Notes under the pieces: generated by a model
Seen by the model: the letters and a program-made list of their open reading frames with translations, nothing else
Databases searched by the model: none
What the model was told of the DNA's origin: nothing
Shown here: positions 11,139 through 22,001 of the stretch, in pieces
Layout of the letters: each line of letters opens with the position of its first letter
Position numbering within the stretch: the stretch's first letter is position 1
From: Zoroaster sp. YZ-2022
Lineage: Eukaryota; Echinodermata; Asteroidea; Forcipulatida; Zoroasteridae
Direction: 5' to 3'
Length of the DNA stretch: 64,000 nt
NCBI GenBank assembly: GCA_029582265.1
Contig: CM055827.1
Span: 2,015,349-2,079,348, forward strand
Translations under genes and position numbers: made by a program

Positions 11139-12792
11139 CATGCACGTACATACATACATACATGTATGTGTAGCTTTTTAGTGCATGTATAGTTACACCC
11201 GTTTACTTTGTCTGAGTCTTTCAAGGGGATATACATGTATACAGTAAAAATAACAATAATAATGAACATTTGTAATGTGCCGGTATCCGTCAAAAGAGAC
11301 GCTCATGGCGCAATGACACATCAGTGTAAACAAGAAAACAAAATACATGGTAAGAACAATGCAATATAAAATTACAAGGAACAATGGTTGTAAAAAGTAG
11401 TGTTGATAAGCCAAATTATTTGAAAACCACAAAATGCTAGTATAACTATTATTGATTTTTGTACATGTATCTACATTTATTTGTTGATTGACTTACTAAT
11501 TCATTGATTGATTTTACATCCTTTAAATTTTTCAGGACTACATGTATAAATTCATGTACATTTACGACAATCAGTCGAACATAAACCAGACACACTTGAG
11601 AGTGAATTGCTAAATTATAAATGTTTAAATCGTCAATTCTATTTGTTCATAGAATAGTCTTGACCAAGGGGTGTCTGAACGTTTTGCGGTAGCAGAAATC
11701 TGTGTTGCTTTCTGTATGAATACACACAGATATACATATCCTTGCATTACATACTGTGCCCATTCGTTGGCGACGCTCCTTGATCCTTATTTCTTGCCAA
11801 ACTTCCAGGTAGAGCTCATTATGCTTATGTTCCAAATTGACCACATAAGGCATATTCTCATTGGTTATTGGTTGGCCCAGCAACAGCATTGAATAAGGCA
11901 CATCAGTTTTTAAACTTGTCGAAAACATCTTAGGTTCCAAGTGGAGCCCAGCACACAGTTATTTGGGGTTACGAGTTTCCACAGTACAGTGACCATCGGT
12001 ATGTGATGTGAGTTGTGCACGTAAATGCCACATATGTCATTATTGGGACACAGCTTAGGGGCCATGTTTGGACATCATCTATAATGAACTGTATGTGTCA
12101 CATTTCACAGCCTTACCTATCTATAATGAACTGTAGGTGTCACATTTCACAGCCTTACCTACACCCCTCGGTCAGTCTCTGTTCTTGCAGTACAGTGTAT
12201 GTGTTGGGCCCTACATTTGTATCTTGGGAGAGCACACCGGCCAATGCAGTTTGTAGGTGTCTCGTTTTGTGCACTGAATTTCTCAGGCCAGGCATTGGTG
12301 TTACCATACCCAGTAAGTGCACTTCAAAAACGGCCTTGGCAAGGGGTTAGCCAGGATTTAGAACAAGGGTGTCCAAATTTGCTTGAAATTTCAAAACTGG
12401 GTGTCCAAATTGTTTATTTACAATACTTTTACATGTAAATGACAGATGGAATAGGGTGTCCAAAATTGAAACAGGGTGTCCAAAATTGAAACAGGGTGTC
12501 CAAAAGATACCCAGACACCCCTCTGGTTAATACTATGGGCCTTGGTCAAAGCTAGCTACTGGCAGACTATATTTCATGATCAATTTGGTGTTCTTGCATC
12601 CTTATGTGCATATTAAAAATATCGTTTAATATTACATTGATTTACTTTTATGATTTCCAAAAAGGAAATAAATGTCAAATGTAATTGAATTGAACTATGT
12701 TGAATGTAAGACGAAGCTTGTAGCTTGTATTTCAAAGGGGATCCATGATGGTACATGTAGTATGGAACACTTGTTCTCTATTATTTAGTGTC
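11139..12792. other. No gene; short tandem repeats
   Basis: Contains a tandem duplication of about 45 bp around TATAATGAACTGTA (about 12077-12166). A cluster of GGGTGTCCAAAATTGAAACA repeats lies at 12365-12520 and may be a small foldback element with TTAGCCAG and CTGGTTAA near its ends. No gene recognised. Confidence 0.45.
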
Positions 12793-12957
12793 AACGGGTA
12801 ATGAGTCATCTTTATGGAGAGTCACCCATGGAAAGATATCTTTCAGCTTAAGATAACACTAAATGCAGATGGGTCTAAGACCTCTCTCCATCCAGGTTTA
12901 ATATCAACTTTATCTCACCATGTGTGACTCTCCATCAGAATGACTCATTACCTGTTG
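12793..12957. mobile_element. Small MITE
   Basis: Inverted ends AACGGGTAATGAGTCATC and GATGACTCATTACC-like (right arm AATGACTCATTACCTGTT) extend inward with GGAGAGTCAC and GTGACTCTCC. Arms are about 30 bp with small mismatches. Confidence 0.7.
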
Positions 12958-12983
12958 GGTACACATAAATAATGTACCTTAAT

Positions 12984-13309
12984 TTAACCCTGCTACACAT
13001 GGAGGCCACTCCAAAACACAAAATTCTGTTCTTAAGCAACCTTCAGTACATACATGTACAAGCCTGCTGTCCTTTCCAACTAATCTTACAAAATCAACTG
13101 TGTGCCACCCAAGGCCACTGTAAATGTTTGAACATATTAGTATGGCCTTAAATGTATCAATGGGAGACAACTTTACCCTGCACAATCTCAGTGGTGTGAC
13201 AGTGCATAGAAGGGTAACCATAGGAGGCCACTGGCAACAGCTACATGTAATGGCTTGGAGTGGCCTGAATGGGTTGTTTCAAAAATTGCACTGATTGTTG
13301 GAGAGTTAA
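12984..13309. mobile_element. TTAA-flanked element, CCCTGCTACACATGG family
   Basis: TTAA bounds both sides. The left end reads CCCTGCTACACATGGAGG. A second copy, with TTAA ends decayed and carrying another insertion, lies at 60703-61142. The internal motif GGAGGCCACTCC is echoed in inverse orientation near the right end (GGAGTGGCC). Confidence 0.7.
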
Positions 13310-13719
13310 CAGTAGTCATGCTCACTACCCTAAAAGGTCCATCTAGCAGTGTGATTTTATTTGTTATTTATTTATTCCATTTATTTACCCAGGGTGTGCC
13401 CAAACAGTTAAGAACTGGTTTCCATTGGGGCCCTGCAAACACTCATAAAACAATAGAATAATATATTAAATTAAACAACTTCACAATCGTATAAAACAAA
13501 CATCAAAATTCACTGAACATCAACACTCGTACAATAAGGACAAAAATAAAGATTACAAAAGACAACAGTACAAGAAATATTATACATGTATGTGACACTG
13601 AAATTTACGCTAATTACGGGAAGGGCGAAAAACCCATAAAAACTCCTTTTAGTCAAGTCACACGACTCAGTAAATTAGCATTTTTCCCTTGAAGTTGATC
13701 ATGTGAATATAATGTATTT

Positions 13720-14570
13720 ATGTTTGACGAAGTACTGATTTGAATAAGCTCAGAGAAGACATAGTTCTAAGGTGTGTACTAAGGTTGTTTCAAATTGTGG
13801 CACCAGTTACAGCAAAACTCGAGACGTAAGACTCCTTTCGTGCAAAGGGAATTTTCAGTATCTTTTCGGCAGATTGACGAGTTTCTCGAGTTTGTACGTG
13901 TGGTGTAAATAAATTTGCCATATACTGCGGGGCCAAGGAATTAATGCTTTTAAAAACAAGAATAGCTTTCTTGTATTTATCTTTCTCTGGATAGGCAAGC
14001 CAGTCAAGCTTTTTGAACATGTCAGCTGATGGAGTCAGAAAGTCGCATTTCAGTATTATTCTGGCTGCACGTTTGAGACATTTGTTCAAGACAGTGTTAT
14101 GAGATGTGTAACGGTCACCCCATACTGTGCAACAATAATCTAGACTAGGCATGACTAAGCTTAAAATAAGGGTGTGCATGTGCTTTTGAGTTACACAGTC
14201 CCGAATTCTTTTTAACATAGCTAATTTCGAGGAAACAGTCTTCTTTACATATTTGACATGTTGGTTCCAACTTAAGATTTCGTCAATAATAACACCCAAG
14301 CATTTAAATGATTTAACGTTATGCACTGGATTATTATTGATGTGTACGATGAGCTCGTGCGCGCTTATCTTTTTCTTCGAGCCAATGAGCATACATTTAG
14401 TTTTACTGGCATTAACTTTGATTTTGTTTTTAATGGACCACCGATGAATCATGTCTAGTGACATGTTCAGACTAGTTTCAATTTCGGCAATGCTTTCGGA
14501 ACTGCAAATTAGTGTGGAGTCATCGGCATACATATATAACTTACACATTTTGGATACATAAAGAGGCAGG
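13720..14570 (-). pseudogene. Reverse transcriptase, C-terminal fragment of LINE
   Basis: The minus-strand frame resumes with NDLPLYVSKMCKLYMYADDS; YADD is the RT motif C active site. It continues through the thumb-like C-terminal region (FKCLGVIIDEILSWNQHVKY, later YCCTVWGDRYT). A stop at about 13790 replaces what should be a tryptophan (FAVTGATI-stop-NNLSTHLRTM). The frame then runs on to a natural-looking end near 13720. That premature stop and the insertion make it a pseudogene. Confidence 0.85.
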
Positions 14571-14579
14571 TCGTATGTA

Positions 14580-15396
14580 TACTACCGGAATAAAGTAACT
14601 GTGCATCATTTGAAGTTATGCTATTTTTTAATGAAAAAAGATAATACAATGATTTGTGGTGTTCTGTTAAATCACTGTTTAACTGTTAACAGGATAATCT
14701 CGAAATCTGATGCTTGGACACTAGGCTTCGTGACACGTCCTTGAAGAGATGTGGTGTCAAAAGTCAGTTCACAAACTTAGTATCGTGTGTGTCCACCATT
14801 GGCGTTGATGCAGGTCTGAGATACAGGGACGAGATCATTGGGCCTCATATGCAAGCGTTCATTCAAAGACAAGGACGTAACATCACGCTTCAGCAAGATA
14901 ATGCCCGTCCACATGTCGCTCGTGTTGTGACAGATTTCCTGAGACAGCAGAACATTCCGGTACTCCCCTGGCCAGCTGTTTCTCCGGACCTGCCCCCTAT
15001 CGAGCACGCTTGGGATGAAATGGAGCGACGTTTACGTCAAGCCCAGAATCAGCCATTGACGTTAGCTGAATTGGGACAAGCGTTGGTTCAGACATGGAAC
15101 AACATTCCCAAAGCTTTCTTCAATCGCTTAGTGTCGTCTATGCGTCGTCGTTGTCAAGCCTGCATCAACGCCAATGGTGGACACACACGATACTGAGTTT
15201 GTGAACTGACTTTTGACACCACATCTCTTCAAGGACGTGTCACGAAGCCTAGTGTCCAAGCATACAAATTTCGAGATTATCCTGTTAACAGTTAAACAGT
15301 GATTTAACAGAACACCACAAATCATTGTATTATCTTTTTTCATTAAAAAATAGCATAACTTCAAATGATGCACAGTTACTTTATTCCGGTAGTATA
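14580..15396. mobile_element. Tc1/mariner-like element with about 240-bp inverted repeats
   Basis: Inverted ends begin TACTACCGGAATAAAGTAAC (left, about 14580) and mirror GTTACTTTATTCCGGTAGTA (right, to about 15396). The arms match for about 240 bases (to 14815 and from about 15158). TA-rich flanks fit TA target duplication. The insertion point lies inside the LINE polymerase frame. The right arm includes the last codons of the transposase, so the left arm carries an antisense copy of that coding end. The N-terminal half of the transposase is deleted. Confidence 0.85.
14810..15196 (+). pseudogene. Tc1-like transposase, C-terminal half
   Basis: The frame carries the DDE-type core: QDNARPHVARVVTDF with the second catalytic Asp, and SPDLPPIEHAWDEMERRLRQ with the third acidic residue region. 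It ends ACINANGGHTRY. Tc1 transposases are usually about 340 residues; the paired HTH domain and the first catalytic Asp are missing. The ORF upstream of about 14815 reads through the inverted arm and is not transposase sequence. It cannot be active by itself. Confidence 0.88.
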
Positions 15397-15403
15397 TATA
15401 TAA

Positions 15404-15863
15404 TAAACAATAATGGGCCCAAGATTGATCCTTGTGGTACACCGACACTTAGAGGCAAGGATTTTGACATATGTTTGTCAATATTAACAGTTTGACTGCG
15501 ATCACTGGAATAGGACTTAAACCAGTTAATTACTGAAGTTGACATGTTCAACTTTTGCAGTTTTTCCAAAAGAATTTTATGGTCAACGCAGTCAAATGCC
15601 TTGCTAAGATCTAGGAAAACTGTACCGGTCATTTTCCCGTGATCCATAGCTTGGAGACACTCATTTGTTAAATCGTTTAGTGTACTTTCTGTTGAGTGCA
15701 AAGGCCGAAATCCAGATTGACACATACGTGTAGGAATGAAATTGTTTTCATCAAGGTACGAGTATATGTTTGAGTGTATCCATCTTTCTAGGATTTTAGA
15801 GATAATCGGTGATAGTGTTTCTGTTGCAATACATGTGTATTGATATAAATGTAAATGGCCCAC
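15404..15863 (-). pseudogene. Reverse transcriptase, N-terminal fragment of LINE
   Basis: Minus-strand frame of about 150 residues. It shows the polymerase region SGFRPLHSTESTLNDLTNE, then the catalytic-aspartate motif FLDLSKAFDCVDHKILLEKL, then GVPQGSILGPLLFIIY. These are the RT blocks around motifs A and B of non-LTR retrotransposons. Upstream, the endonuclease and the start of the RT are missing (5' truncation). The frame is broken right after LFIIYI by the Tc1-like insertion, and the next block continues at about 14570. Not a host gene. Confidence 0.85.
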
Positions 15864-15904
15864 ATGTTTGATTTTATTGACCCTCTTATACTTTTAGCCA
15901 ATTC

Positions 15905-16228
15905 CCTCCTTCACATGTTAGTAAAGTAGTCGTCTGTCCTGAGCCACGTTGGCTCATCAGGCCAGTGCTTATCTCCGGTTTAGTTAACATGAAATGACTG
16001 AGAATATTTCTATTTCCCCTGGAGGGGATGCCAGTCTATCCCACGTTACTTCCCCAGCTATTTCTGATACCCATTTATATTCCTGGGTGAAGAGAAGCAA
16101 TTACGGTAAAATGTCTTGCTCAAGGACACAAGCACCACGGTGGCGGCCAGGATTCGAACCCACATTCTGGTGACTCAGCCATCAGAACACAAGTCCGATG
16201 TGCTAGGCCGCTCGGCCATGGCACCCAT
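15905..16228 (-). mobile_element. tRNA-derived SINE, minus strand
   Basis: On the minus strand the head reads GTGCCATGGCCGAGCGGCCT (A box) and GTGGGTTCGAATCCTGG (B box), followed by GTGTCCTTGAGCAAGACA, a body shared with the SINEs at 29901 and 40160. The class II tRNA shape (long variable arm) suggests a tRNA-Leu or Ser origin. The 3' part (GATGAGCCAACGTGGCTC) differs from the other copies. Confidence 0.75.
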
Positions 16229-16371
16229 ACCTCACATGTTAGAATTGCTAAAATAAAATAAAACATTAACCCTAACCACACCAAACCATTCAAACTCCAA
16301 CAGCAGGGTTTGTTGGATTTTGATGGACTCGGTACTGTATGGCCCAGACAGGGATACTTTGCATGGTGTCA

Positions 16372-17206
16372 TAAGCCCTTTTCACATGACAAACGCAAAC
16401 TAGGGTCCTTGGTCTCGGGCGTCAGTTATATTGACCACGGACATTGGTCAAACTCGGATACGACCTTTCACACAGCGAAGAAACCAACGTCCCGTGTCAC
16501 ATAGCCTTCGTCTTTTGGGGTGTCAAAGGTCAACATTGTTTATAGTGCAGTTAACTGGTATCCGCACAGCTAGCGTGGAATCGCTATTGCATGTATTGAT
16601 TACCATTCATTTTCCCGCGCTATTGTATTGTATGTTTATTGTTAGCGTCCGTCCTCTCTCTACCACTCTCACAGCTCAGTGCAAAACATGGCGAAAAACG
16701 ATATACAATCGGTAATTTTGAGCAAATGTCCAAAACTTCATCGAAAGAAAACCCAAAAGCGAAGCACATGGATGTACGACGAGACCATCCAGCTGATTAC
16801 GGTGGTAGGCTCCACTGAAGTCCAAAAAAAGCTGGATGGTCTCGTCCACAAGCACAAAGTGTGGAAAGACGTGGCGGGGGAAATAGGAATGACACACTCG
16901 GCTGAAAAGTGCCTCGCCATCTTGATTTAAAGGCATCCTGGGAAATTTTCTTCTTGCGCGCATGCGTGGTAGCTCTCGCGAAACAATGGTCCTTGGTCTC
17001 TGTGCGGTTTGTTCATTCACACGGCGTATCGTGGTGAACTTACACAACGGTGTTTTTTTGTTGCTGGTCTCGACCGTGGTCAGGAAAAGACTACGGACCT
17101 GTGTTTGTGCAGAGCAGAGGTACATTTCACACGAAGTGTATTTGACAACGTTGTGTTCTTAGGACCATGGATCCCCTGCTTATTTCCCTCGTGTGAAAAG
17201 GGCTTT
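16372..17206. mobile_element. Inverted-repeat element with Myb/SANT-like ORF
   Basis: Ends AGCCCTTTTCACATGA and the inverse TCGTGTGAAAAGGGCT. GC content and CpG are higher than in the surroundings. The target duplication cannot be fixed (TA or 3 bp). It carries a Myb/SANT-like reading frame. Such a frame is the second protein of PIF/Harbinger transposons, which makes that superfamily the best guess. Confidence 0.65.
16688..16930 (+). pseudogene. Myb/SANT-like DNA-binding fragment (Harbinger-type ORF)
   Basis: An 80-residue frame from an ATG. A basic N-terminus (LHRKKTQKRS) is followed by STWMYDETIQLITVVGSTEV, a run of helices around QKKLDGLVHKHKVWKDVAGE and then IGMTHSAEKC. The spacing of Trp, the acidic-aromatic pair and the VW/CLA helices fits the trihelix/Myb-SANT-like domain found in Harbinger accessory proteins and the host MSANTD family. 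It stops at CLAILI, where the third helix should continue (usually C-x-x-K-x-x-N-L). It is therefore truncated and most likely a remnant carried by a non-autonomous element. Confidence 0.6.
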
Positions 17207-17312
17207 AATTACATTTAAGTCCACCAGTTAGGTGGTAGTTTTTGTGCATGGTGTTGGATTTTGGCAGATTCAGGAAGGATCTTAGCCGAAATAGCTAAGG
17301 GATTAGGATTAA

Positions 17313-18204
17313 AAAAACATTTCTGATGGGCCTTTCATTTTAGCACATCATCTTTTACTAATAGCTGTGTGATATAATAATTTCCATGGATAAGATACAG
17401 TCACCTTATAAAAAGACCAGTTGTGTGAATGAATGATGAAAGTATATTTCACAAGAGAAACACAGAGGGTGTGTAAGAAGGGCCAAAGGGACGGGTCAAG
17501 GCAGTGGGCCAAGACGACCGGCCAAGACGACCGGCCAAGACTTCAGAAGTTCTAAGTATGTGCAATTATACTGATGCAGTATAATAATAAGTACATGTAA
17601 TAGTAATAAAAGTAATTGTGTGAATGTACACTTTACATGAACGTGTAGGAGTGTGGGTACACTCTTGATAATAAACATGTCTTTGTCATCTGGATTTTAT
17701 AAACTAGAAGACTGAAATGATCATGTTACCAAATATCTATGTTGAACCTTATCTTTTAAAGGGAACCCAATTACATGTACAGTAAGTCAAAAATATCACT
17801 TATCAGGGTTTCATGTGTAAGTTCTATGTTCGTTTTACTGCTCTTGTTAATCTTCCAAATCTCTCCCCACTCTAAATTTCTAAGCCCCGCCCAATCCAAA
17901 CCAGCAGTCCAAAGTCAAAAGTACCAGCATGTTAATTGATGACCCTGGATATATTTTCTTTGTGTGTGTGTGTTATATCACAGATTGTTGATTGTAGACT
18001 CTGAGATTATTAATGGGGTCCATTGTACTGTAATACGCAAGATCAATGAAAAATTGATAAGAAGTAAATTTAGATGATTTGCAAGTTGAACTTTGGCAAT
18101 TAAATCAAAGAGCAAGAACAATGGTATACATGTACTTGGCCAATGACTTTAACAACTGATTTCTCAAATGTTCAGTACTTCGGTATACATGTACATGTAC
18201 ATAA
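17313..18204. other. No gene recognised
   Basis: A short GACGACCGGCCAA tandem is present at about 17500-17540. The remainder is AT-rich and without recognised features. Confidence 0.4.
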
Positions 18205-18728
18205 AACCCCTGTTTAGTGGTCAAAATCAACTGATTGTTTTTGACAGATGAACCAACTGTGCATACAGGGGCATTTTTATAAATGGTTTTGACTGTCATT
18301 TTGACCACCCTCAACAATACAAGATAATGCTTCTACCAGTCAAAACCGGTCGACTCTGTAAATGTACTTACTACACATTAGGTTTGACAGCGTTTGACTT
18401 TTAACCAGTTCGCGTCGGGAATACAAAAGTTTTTCTGGGCCCCTGTGTGGGTTTCTTTTCCCCACACAAATACGTTAATGGAAGCTTCCACAGCGCGTGG
18501 CCACGTCTACCGAGCATGTCACTGTACACTCGGCTCGTTGCCACGTCAACCGAGTATGCATACAAATATTCCGGAGTTTCCTCTGGCGTGTATAGACGCT
18601 CTCCGATCCGTGGTGCAAAAAAAATTGCGTGTATACACGGCCTCCGACGCGAACTGGTTAAGTGCACTAGGTATACCTTGGCAAATGTTGGCTGATTTTG
18701 ACCCTTGCAGTCATTGGAGGGTTTTAAG
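18205..18728. mobile_element. GTCAAAA-rich TTAA-family element, 5' decayed, interrupted
   Basis: Matches the family at 38821-39133 from GTGGTCAAAATCA to TTGGAGGGTTTTA at its right end. Its left terminus is missing. A second TTAA-flanked element (18405-18657) sits inside. Confidence 0.65.
18405..18657. mobile_element. Nested TTAA-flanked MITE, CCAGTTCGCGTCGG ends
   Basis: Inverted ends CCAGTTCGCGTCGG and CCGACGCGAACTGG, each bordered by TTAA (18401-18404 and 18658-18661). The related copy at 48489-48802 has a single TTAA at the same place (CTTTTTAAGTGC), which demonstrates the insertion and its TTAA duplication. The MITE is CpG-rich compared with its host. Confidence 0.85.
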
Positions 18729-18897
18729 ACAATGTACGTATACATACATCGGTGTATGTGTACACGTATACATAAGTGTTAAAACACTGGACATATTCAG
18801 TGTACATGTGCATGTGACCATGTGAGCACTGAAAACAGTGTACATTTATAATCACACTCATGACACACACATATACATGTACATACGTCGTCGTAAA

Positions 18898-19620
18898 CTA
18901 TGCACATGCACTAATGCACATGCACTAATGCACATGCACTCATGCACATGCACTCATGCACATGCACTCATGCACATGCACTAATGCACATGCACTAATG
19001 CACATGCACTAATGCACATGCACTAATGCACATGCACTAATGCACATGCACTAATGCACATGCACTAATGCACATGCACTAATGCACATGCACTAATGCA
19101 CATGCACTAATGCACATGCACTAATGCACATGCACTAATGCACATGCACTAATGCACACTATGCACTAATGCACACTATGCACTAATGCACACTATGCAC
19201 TAATGCACATGCACTAATGCACATGCACTAATGCACATGCACTAATGCACATGCACATGCACTAATGCACATGCACTAATGCACTAATGCACTAATGCAC
19301 TAATGCACATGCACTAATGCACATGCACATGCACTAATGCACATGCACGTATGCACATGCACGTATGCACATGCACGTATGCACATGCACGTATGCACTA
19401 ATGCACGTATGCACTAATGCACGTATGCACGTATGCACGTATGCACTAATGCACGTATGCACTAATGCACGTATGCACTAATGCACGTATGCACTAATGC
19501 ACGTATGCACTAATGCACATATGCACTAATGCACATACACTGTACATGTATGCACTAATGCACATGTGCACACGCACTGCACACGCACATTATGCACATG
19601 CACATTATGCACATGCACAT
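18898..19620. repeat. 14-bp TGCACATGCACTAA minisatellite
   Basis: Tandem ATGCACATGCACTA units, with an early ACTCATG variant block, a CACTATGCACTA block and a late GCACGTAT block. Almost every position alternates purine and pyrimidine. Confidence 0.95.
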
Positions 19621-20711
19621 GACTGAACTACTTGTATACATGTATGTACACTGTACAATATATTATACACACTGTACAATATATTGTACAATACATGTGC
19701 CATGGTCTGCTTTCATTTGGCCATATTGTCAATCAAAGCATTTACACTGTACAATGTATACAGTGTATTTACTATTATAAGTAATTACATGTATCTCTGT
19801 ATGCAAATGTTGGTTTTGTCCAAGTTTTTTTCCTGGGGGCATGGTTTTTGATTGTGTTATACACATGATGTACATGTACATATTGCTTGTAAATCATTAA
19901 TGTGAATAAAATTATTGGCATTTTTTATTAGAAACTTAGACTACAGATGTACATGTACATAGTGTCATGTACATCCAGTGAATGATGTCGATTGTAGTGT
20001 GTAGTAAATTACTTCACAAAATTCACAATTTGCTTATCAAAATTGAAGATTTGCTATTCAAAATTAGCATTTTATTCACAAATATTTGTCTAAATATTTT
20101 GCTACATGCAAAATTATTGAATGAAATCTTACCCCGACATCATGACCTTGTATAGTCACGATATATGTTATCAGTCAAAATTCATAATTTATACTACGGA
20201 TGTTTCCTCTGCGTTCCAATGCATTATCGTTGCTGCAGTAACGGTCAAAACATAAGGTGCTGGAAGAATCCAAGTGACGTCAGTTGCATCGAGTGGGAAA
20301 TTACTGTGCAAATATCATTGATGAGTCACGAAGTGTCGCTTTAGGGAAAACTATTTTTAATGTCTGATTTAATTATAAATTTGTCGCACAGACCAAGAAT
20401 CACAAAGAGTACAAGGAATGAATTCTAGTATAATTTTCAAACAATTTATTTTTCAATTAAAATTGGTGACATTCTAATTATGAATGTTTTCACAAATATA
20501 ACCAGGGATATCAGTATATTCATGGAGTACAGGTCCATATAGTAATGTTGTTTATATTTTAATGTTTTATATAGAGTTCCAAAAAATCTGTTGCATATAT
20601 TTAACTTGTAATCAGGAAAAATAATATACTGCTTTTTGCTTGTTTTATTTTTTTTTAAGCAAACATATTTTCTTAGCAACTTTGTCTTTATAGCTTTAAA
20701 AACACTTTTGG
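19621..20711. other. No gene recognised; TACATG-rich
   Basis: TGTACAATATATTGTACA-type palindromes occur at 19640-19700. A fragment resembling the inside of the 35445-37365 element (TTTGCTATTCAAAATTAGC) lies at about 20030-20140. No exon recognised. Confidence 0.4.
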
Positions 20712-21164
20712 TTAACCCTAACTCCCTAGGCCCATTTGCTTACACATAACCTGAATCCTTCCTAACTCCCTAGGCCCATTTGCTTACACATAACCTGAAT
20801 CCTTCCTAACTCCCTCGGCCCATTTGCTTACACATAACCTGAATCCTCCAAAATCCTTCAGTAGTAAAGCAAGCACATGACATGTATGCATACTTGTGTT
20901 TCTAATTTGTGGTACATGTACATGACCAGGGACCCTCCCTGCATGCATGGAGCAATAAACAGTGTCCACTGACCCAAGCACTGACCTTGCAATCACTACA
21001 ACGAACATGGATGTACATGTACCATGGAAAGGCAAGTATGCCTAATAACCTCAATCCTCCAAAATCCTTCACTTTAGCAAAGAGCATGTAGCATGTAACC
21101 TCAATCCTTCAAAATCCTTCACTTTAGCAAAGGATTTTGGAGGATTTGGGAAGGTTAGGGTTAA
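20712..21164. mobile_element. TTAA-flanked element, AGTTAGGAAGGATTCAGG family
   Basis: TTAA at both ends. The left end is CCCTAACTCCCTAGGCCC and the right end GGGAAGGTTAGGG. It carries three units of the 44-bp repeat that contains CATTTGCTTACACATAACCT, then a unique core with CAGGGACCCTCCCTGCATGC. Longer versions of the same family lie, inverted, at 32804-33342 and 63295-64000. Confidence 0.8.
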
Positions 21165-21780
21165 TTAAATTAGTGCGTTGTGCATTCAATCAAGTATGCT
21201 TTGATATGGTATGTACTGAAACCAATCGGTACAATTTTCAAATCCATTCATCCACAAATTTCGGAGAAAAATGCTTGAGGTTGATTAACAATTCTCACAC
21301 TGGTCAGTCAAGAACTATTTCTTGAATGAATTTTCATTTGTATCTAACCAATTTCATTAAAGTGATTGTACCTCATTACACAAATATCAAGCTTGGATCT
21401 TGTATGTATTTTGATGTATTACCAATGGTGTGGCTTTAAATTAAAGTAAACAGTAAACATTTCTGAAACACTTTTAGTAGAATGAGGGAAACAAGATTAT
21501 TTGTAGAAGTGGCCAATCTTTTCATTACATTGTACATGATTCTGTTTTTAAATCACACTGGGTTCATATTCATAAATCACAAAAAGAAAAATTAGAGTTT
21601 TAAAATTCATGTACATTGTATAGCTTTGCTTCGTCTCATCATTTTCAAGATAATTTCTGATCTTGAATTCTCGTCACTTAATGTACTGTCTACAAACAAT
21701 AAAACAACTTGATACACCAGTCTTATATTTAAAAGTATTCTTATTTACAATCGTCACCCAAAATAATATTTACAAATAAT
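21165..21780. other. No gene recognised
   Basis: AT-rich, unremarkable. Confidence 0.4.
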
Positions 21781-22001
21781 TAAAGGGACAATATCGTCAC
21801 GCTCAGGAAAGGATTTCAAAAGGACATGGAATCGGTGTCCTAGTTTAAGATGAGCACAGTGACTGAAAGTTACTGCCTCATTTATGCAGCAGTAATGATA
21901 ATATGACCTTAGCCTGTGGGGTATTATTTTCAGTCACTGAGTTAATCTAAAACTAGCACTCTGATTCCATGCCCTGTTGATCGTGATGATATTGTCCCTT
22001 G
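21781..22001. mobile_element. MITE, AAGGGACAATATCGTCACG ends, intact
   Basis: Inverted ends AGGGACAATATCGTCACG and CGTGATGATATTGTCCCTT. The subterminal GGACATGGAATCGGTGTCCT is partly mirrored near the other end (GATTCCATGCCCTG). This copy is uninterrupted and serves as the empty site for the interrupted copy at 26885-28877. Confidence 0.8.

Larger units (their letters stand above)
13355..15895 (-). mobile_element. 5'-truncated non-LTR retrotransposon, split by a Tc1-like element
   Basis: On the minus strand the reverse transcriptase runs from 15863 to 15404, is interrupted by the DNA transposon at 14580-15396, and resumes in the same protein order from about 14570 to 13720. The 3' end lies in an AAATAAATAA-type tail near 13355. 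Motif order and the C-terminal domain after the polymerase fit the Jockey/CR1 supergroup. Only part of the polymerase remains, so the copy is dead. Confidence 0.85.
16266..17312. mobile_element. TTAA-flanked element with a second element inside
   Basis: TTAA at 16266-16269 and 17309-17312. The left end is TTAACCCTAACCACACC and the right end GGGATTAGGATTAA. The outer sequence matches the family at 7297-7816, including GTTGGATTTTGATGGACTC and one fragment of the 43-bp unit. The element at 16372-17206 interrupts it. Confidence 0.7.

Noticed and set aside
14714..15196. Intact transposase or host gene of 160 residues
   Set aside because: It lacks the HTH domain and first catalytic Asp, and its N-terminal third is inverted-repeat arm sequence.
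18394..18825. 143-residue + strand ORF and its antisense partner
   Set aside because: It reads through a CpG-rich nested MITE and its host repeat; no protein family features.
20712..20716. Interstitial telomere block
   Set aside because: Only one to two TTAGGG-like units occur, always as element ends; no tandem (TTAGGG)n array.
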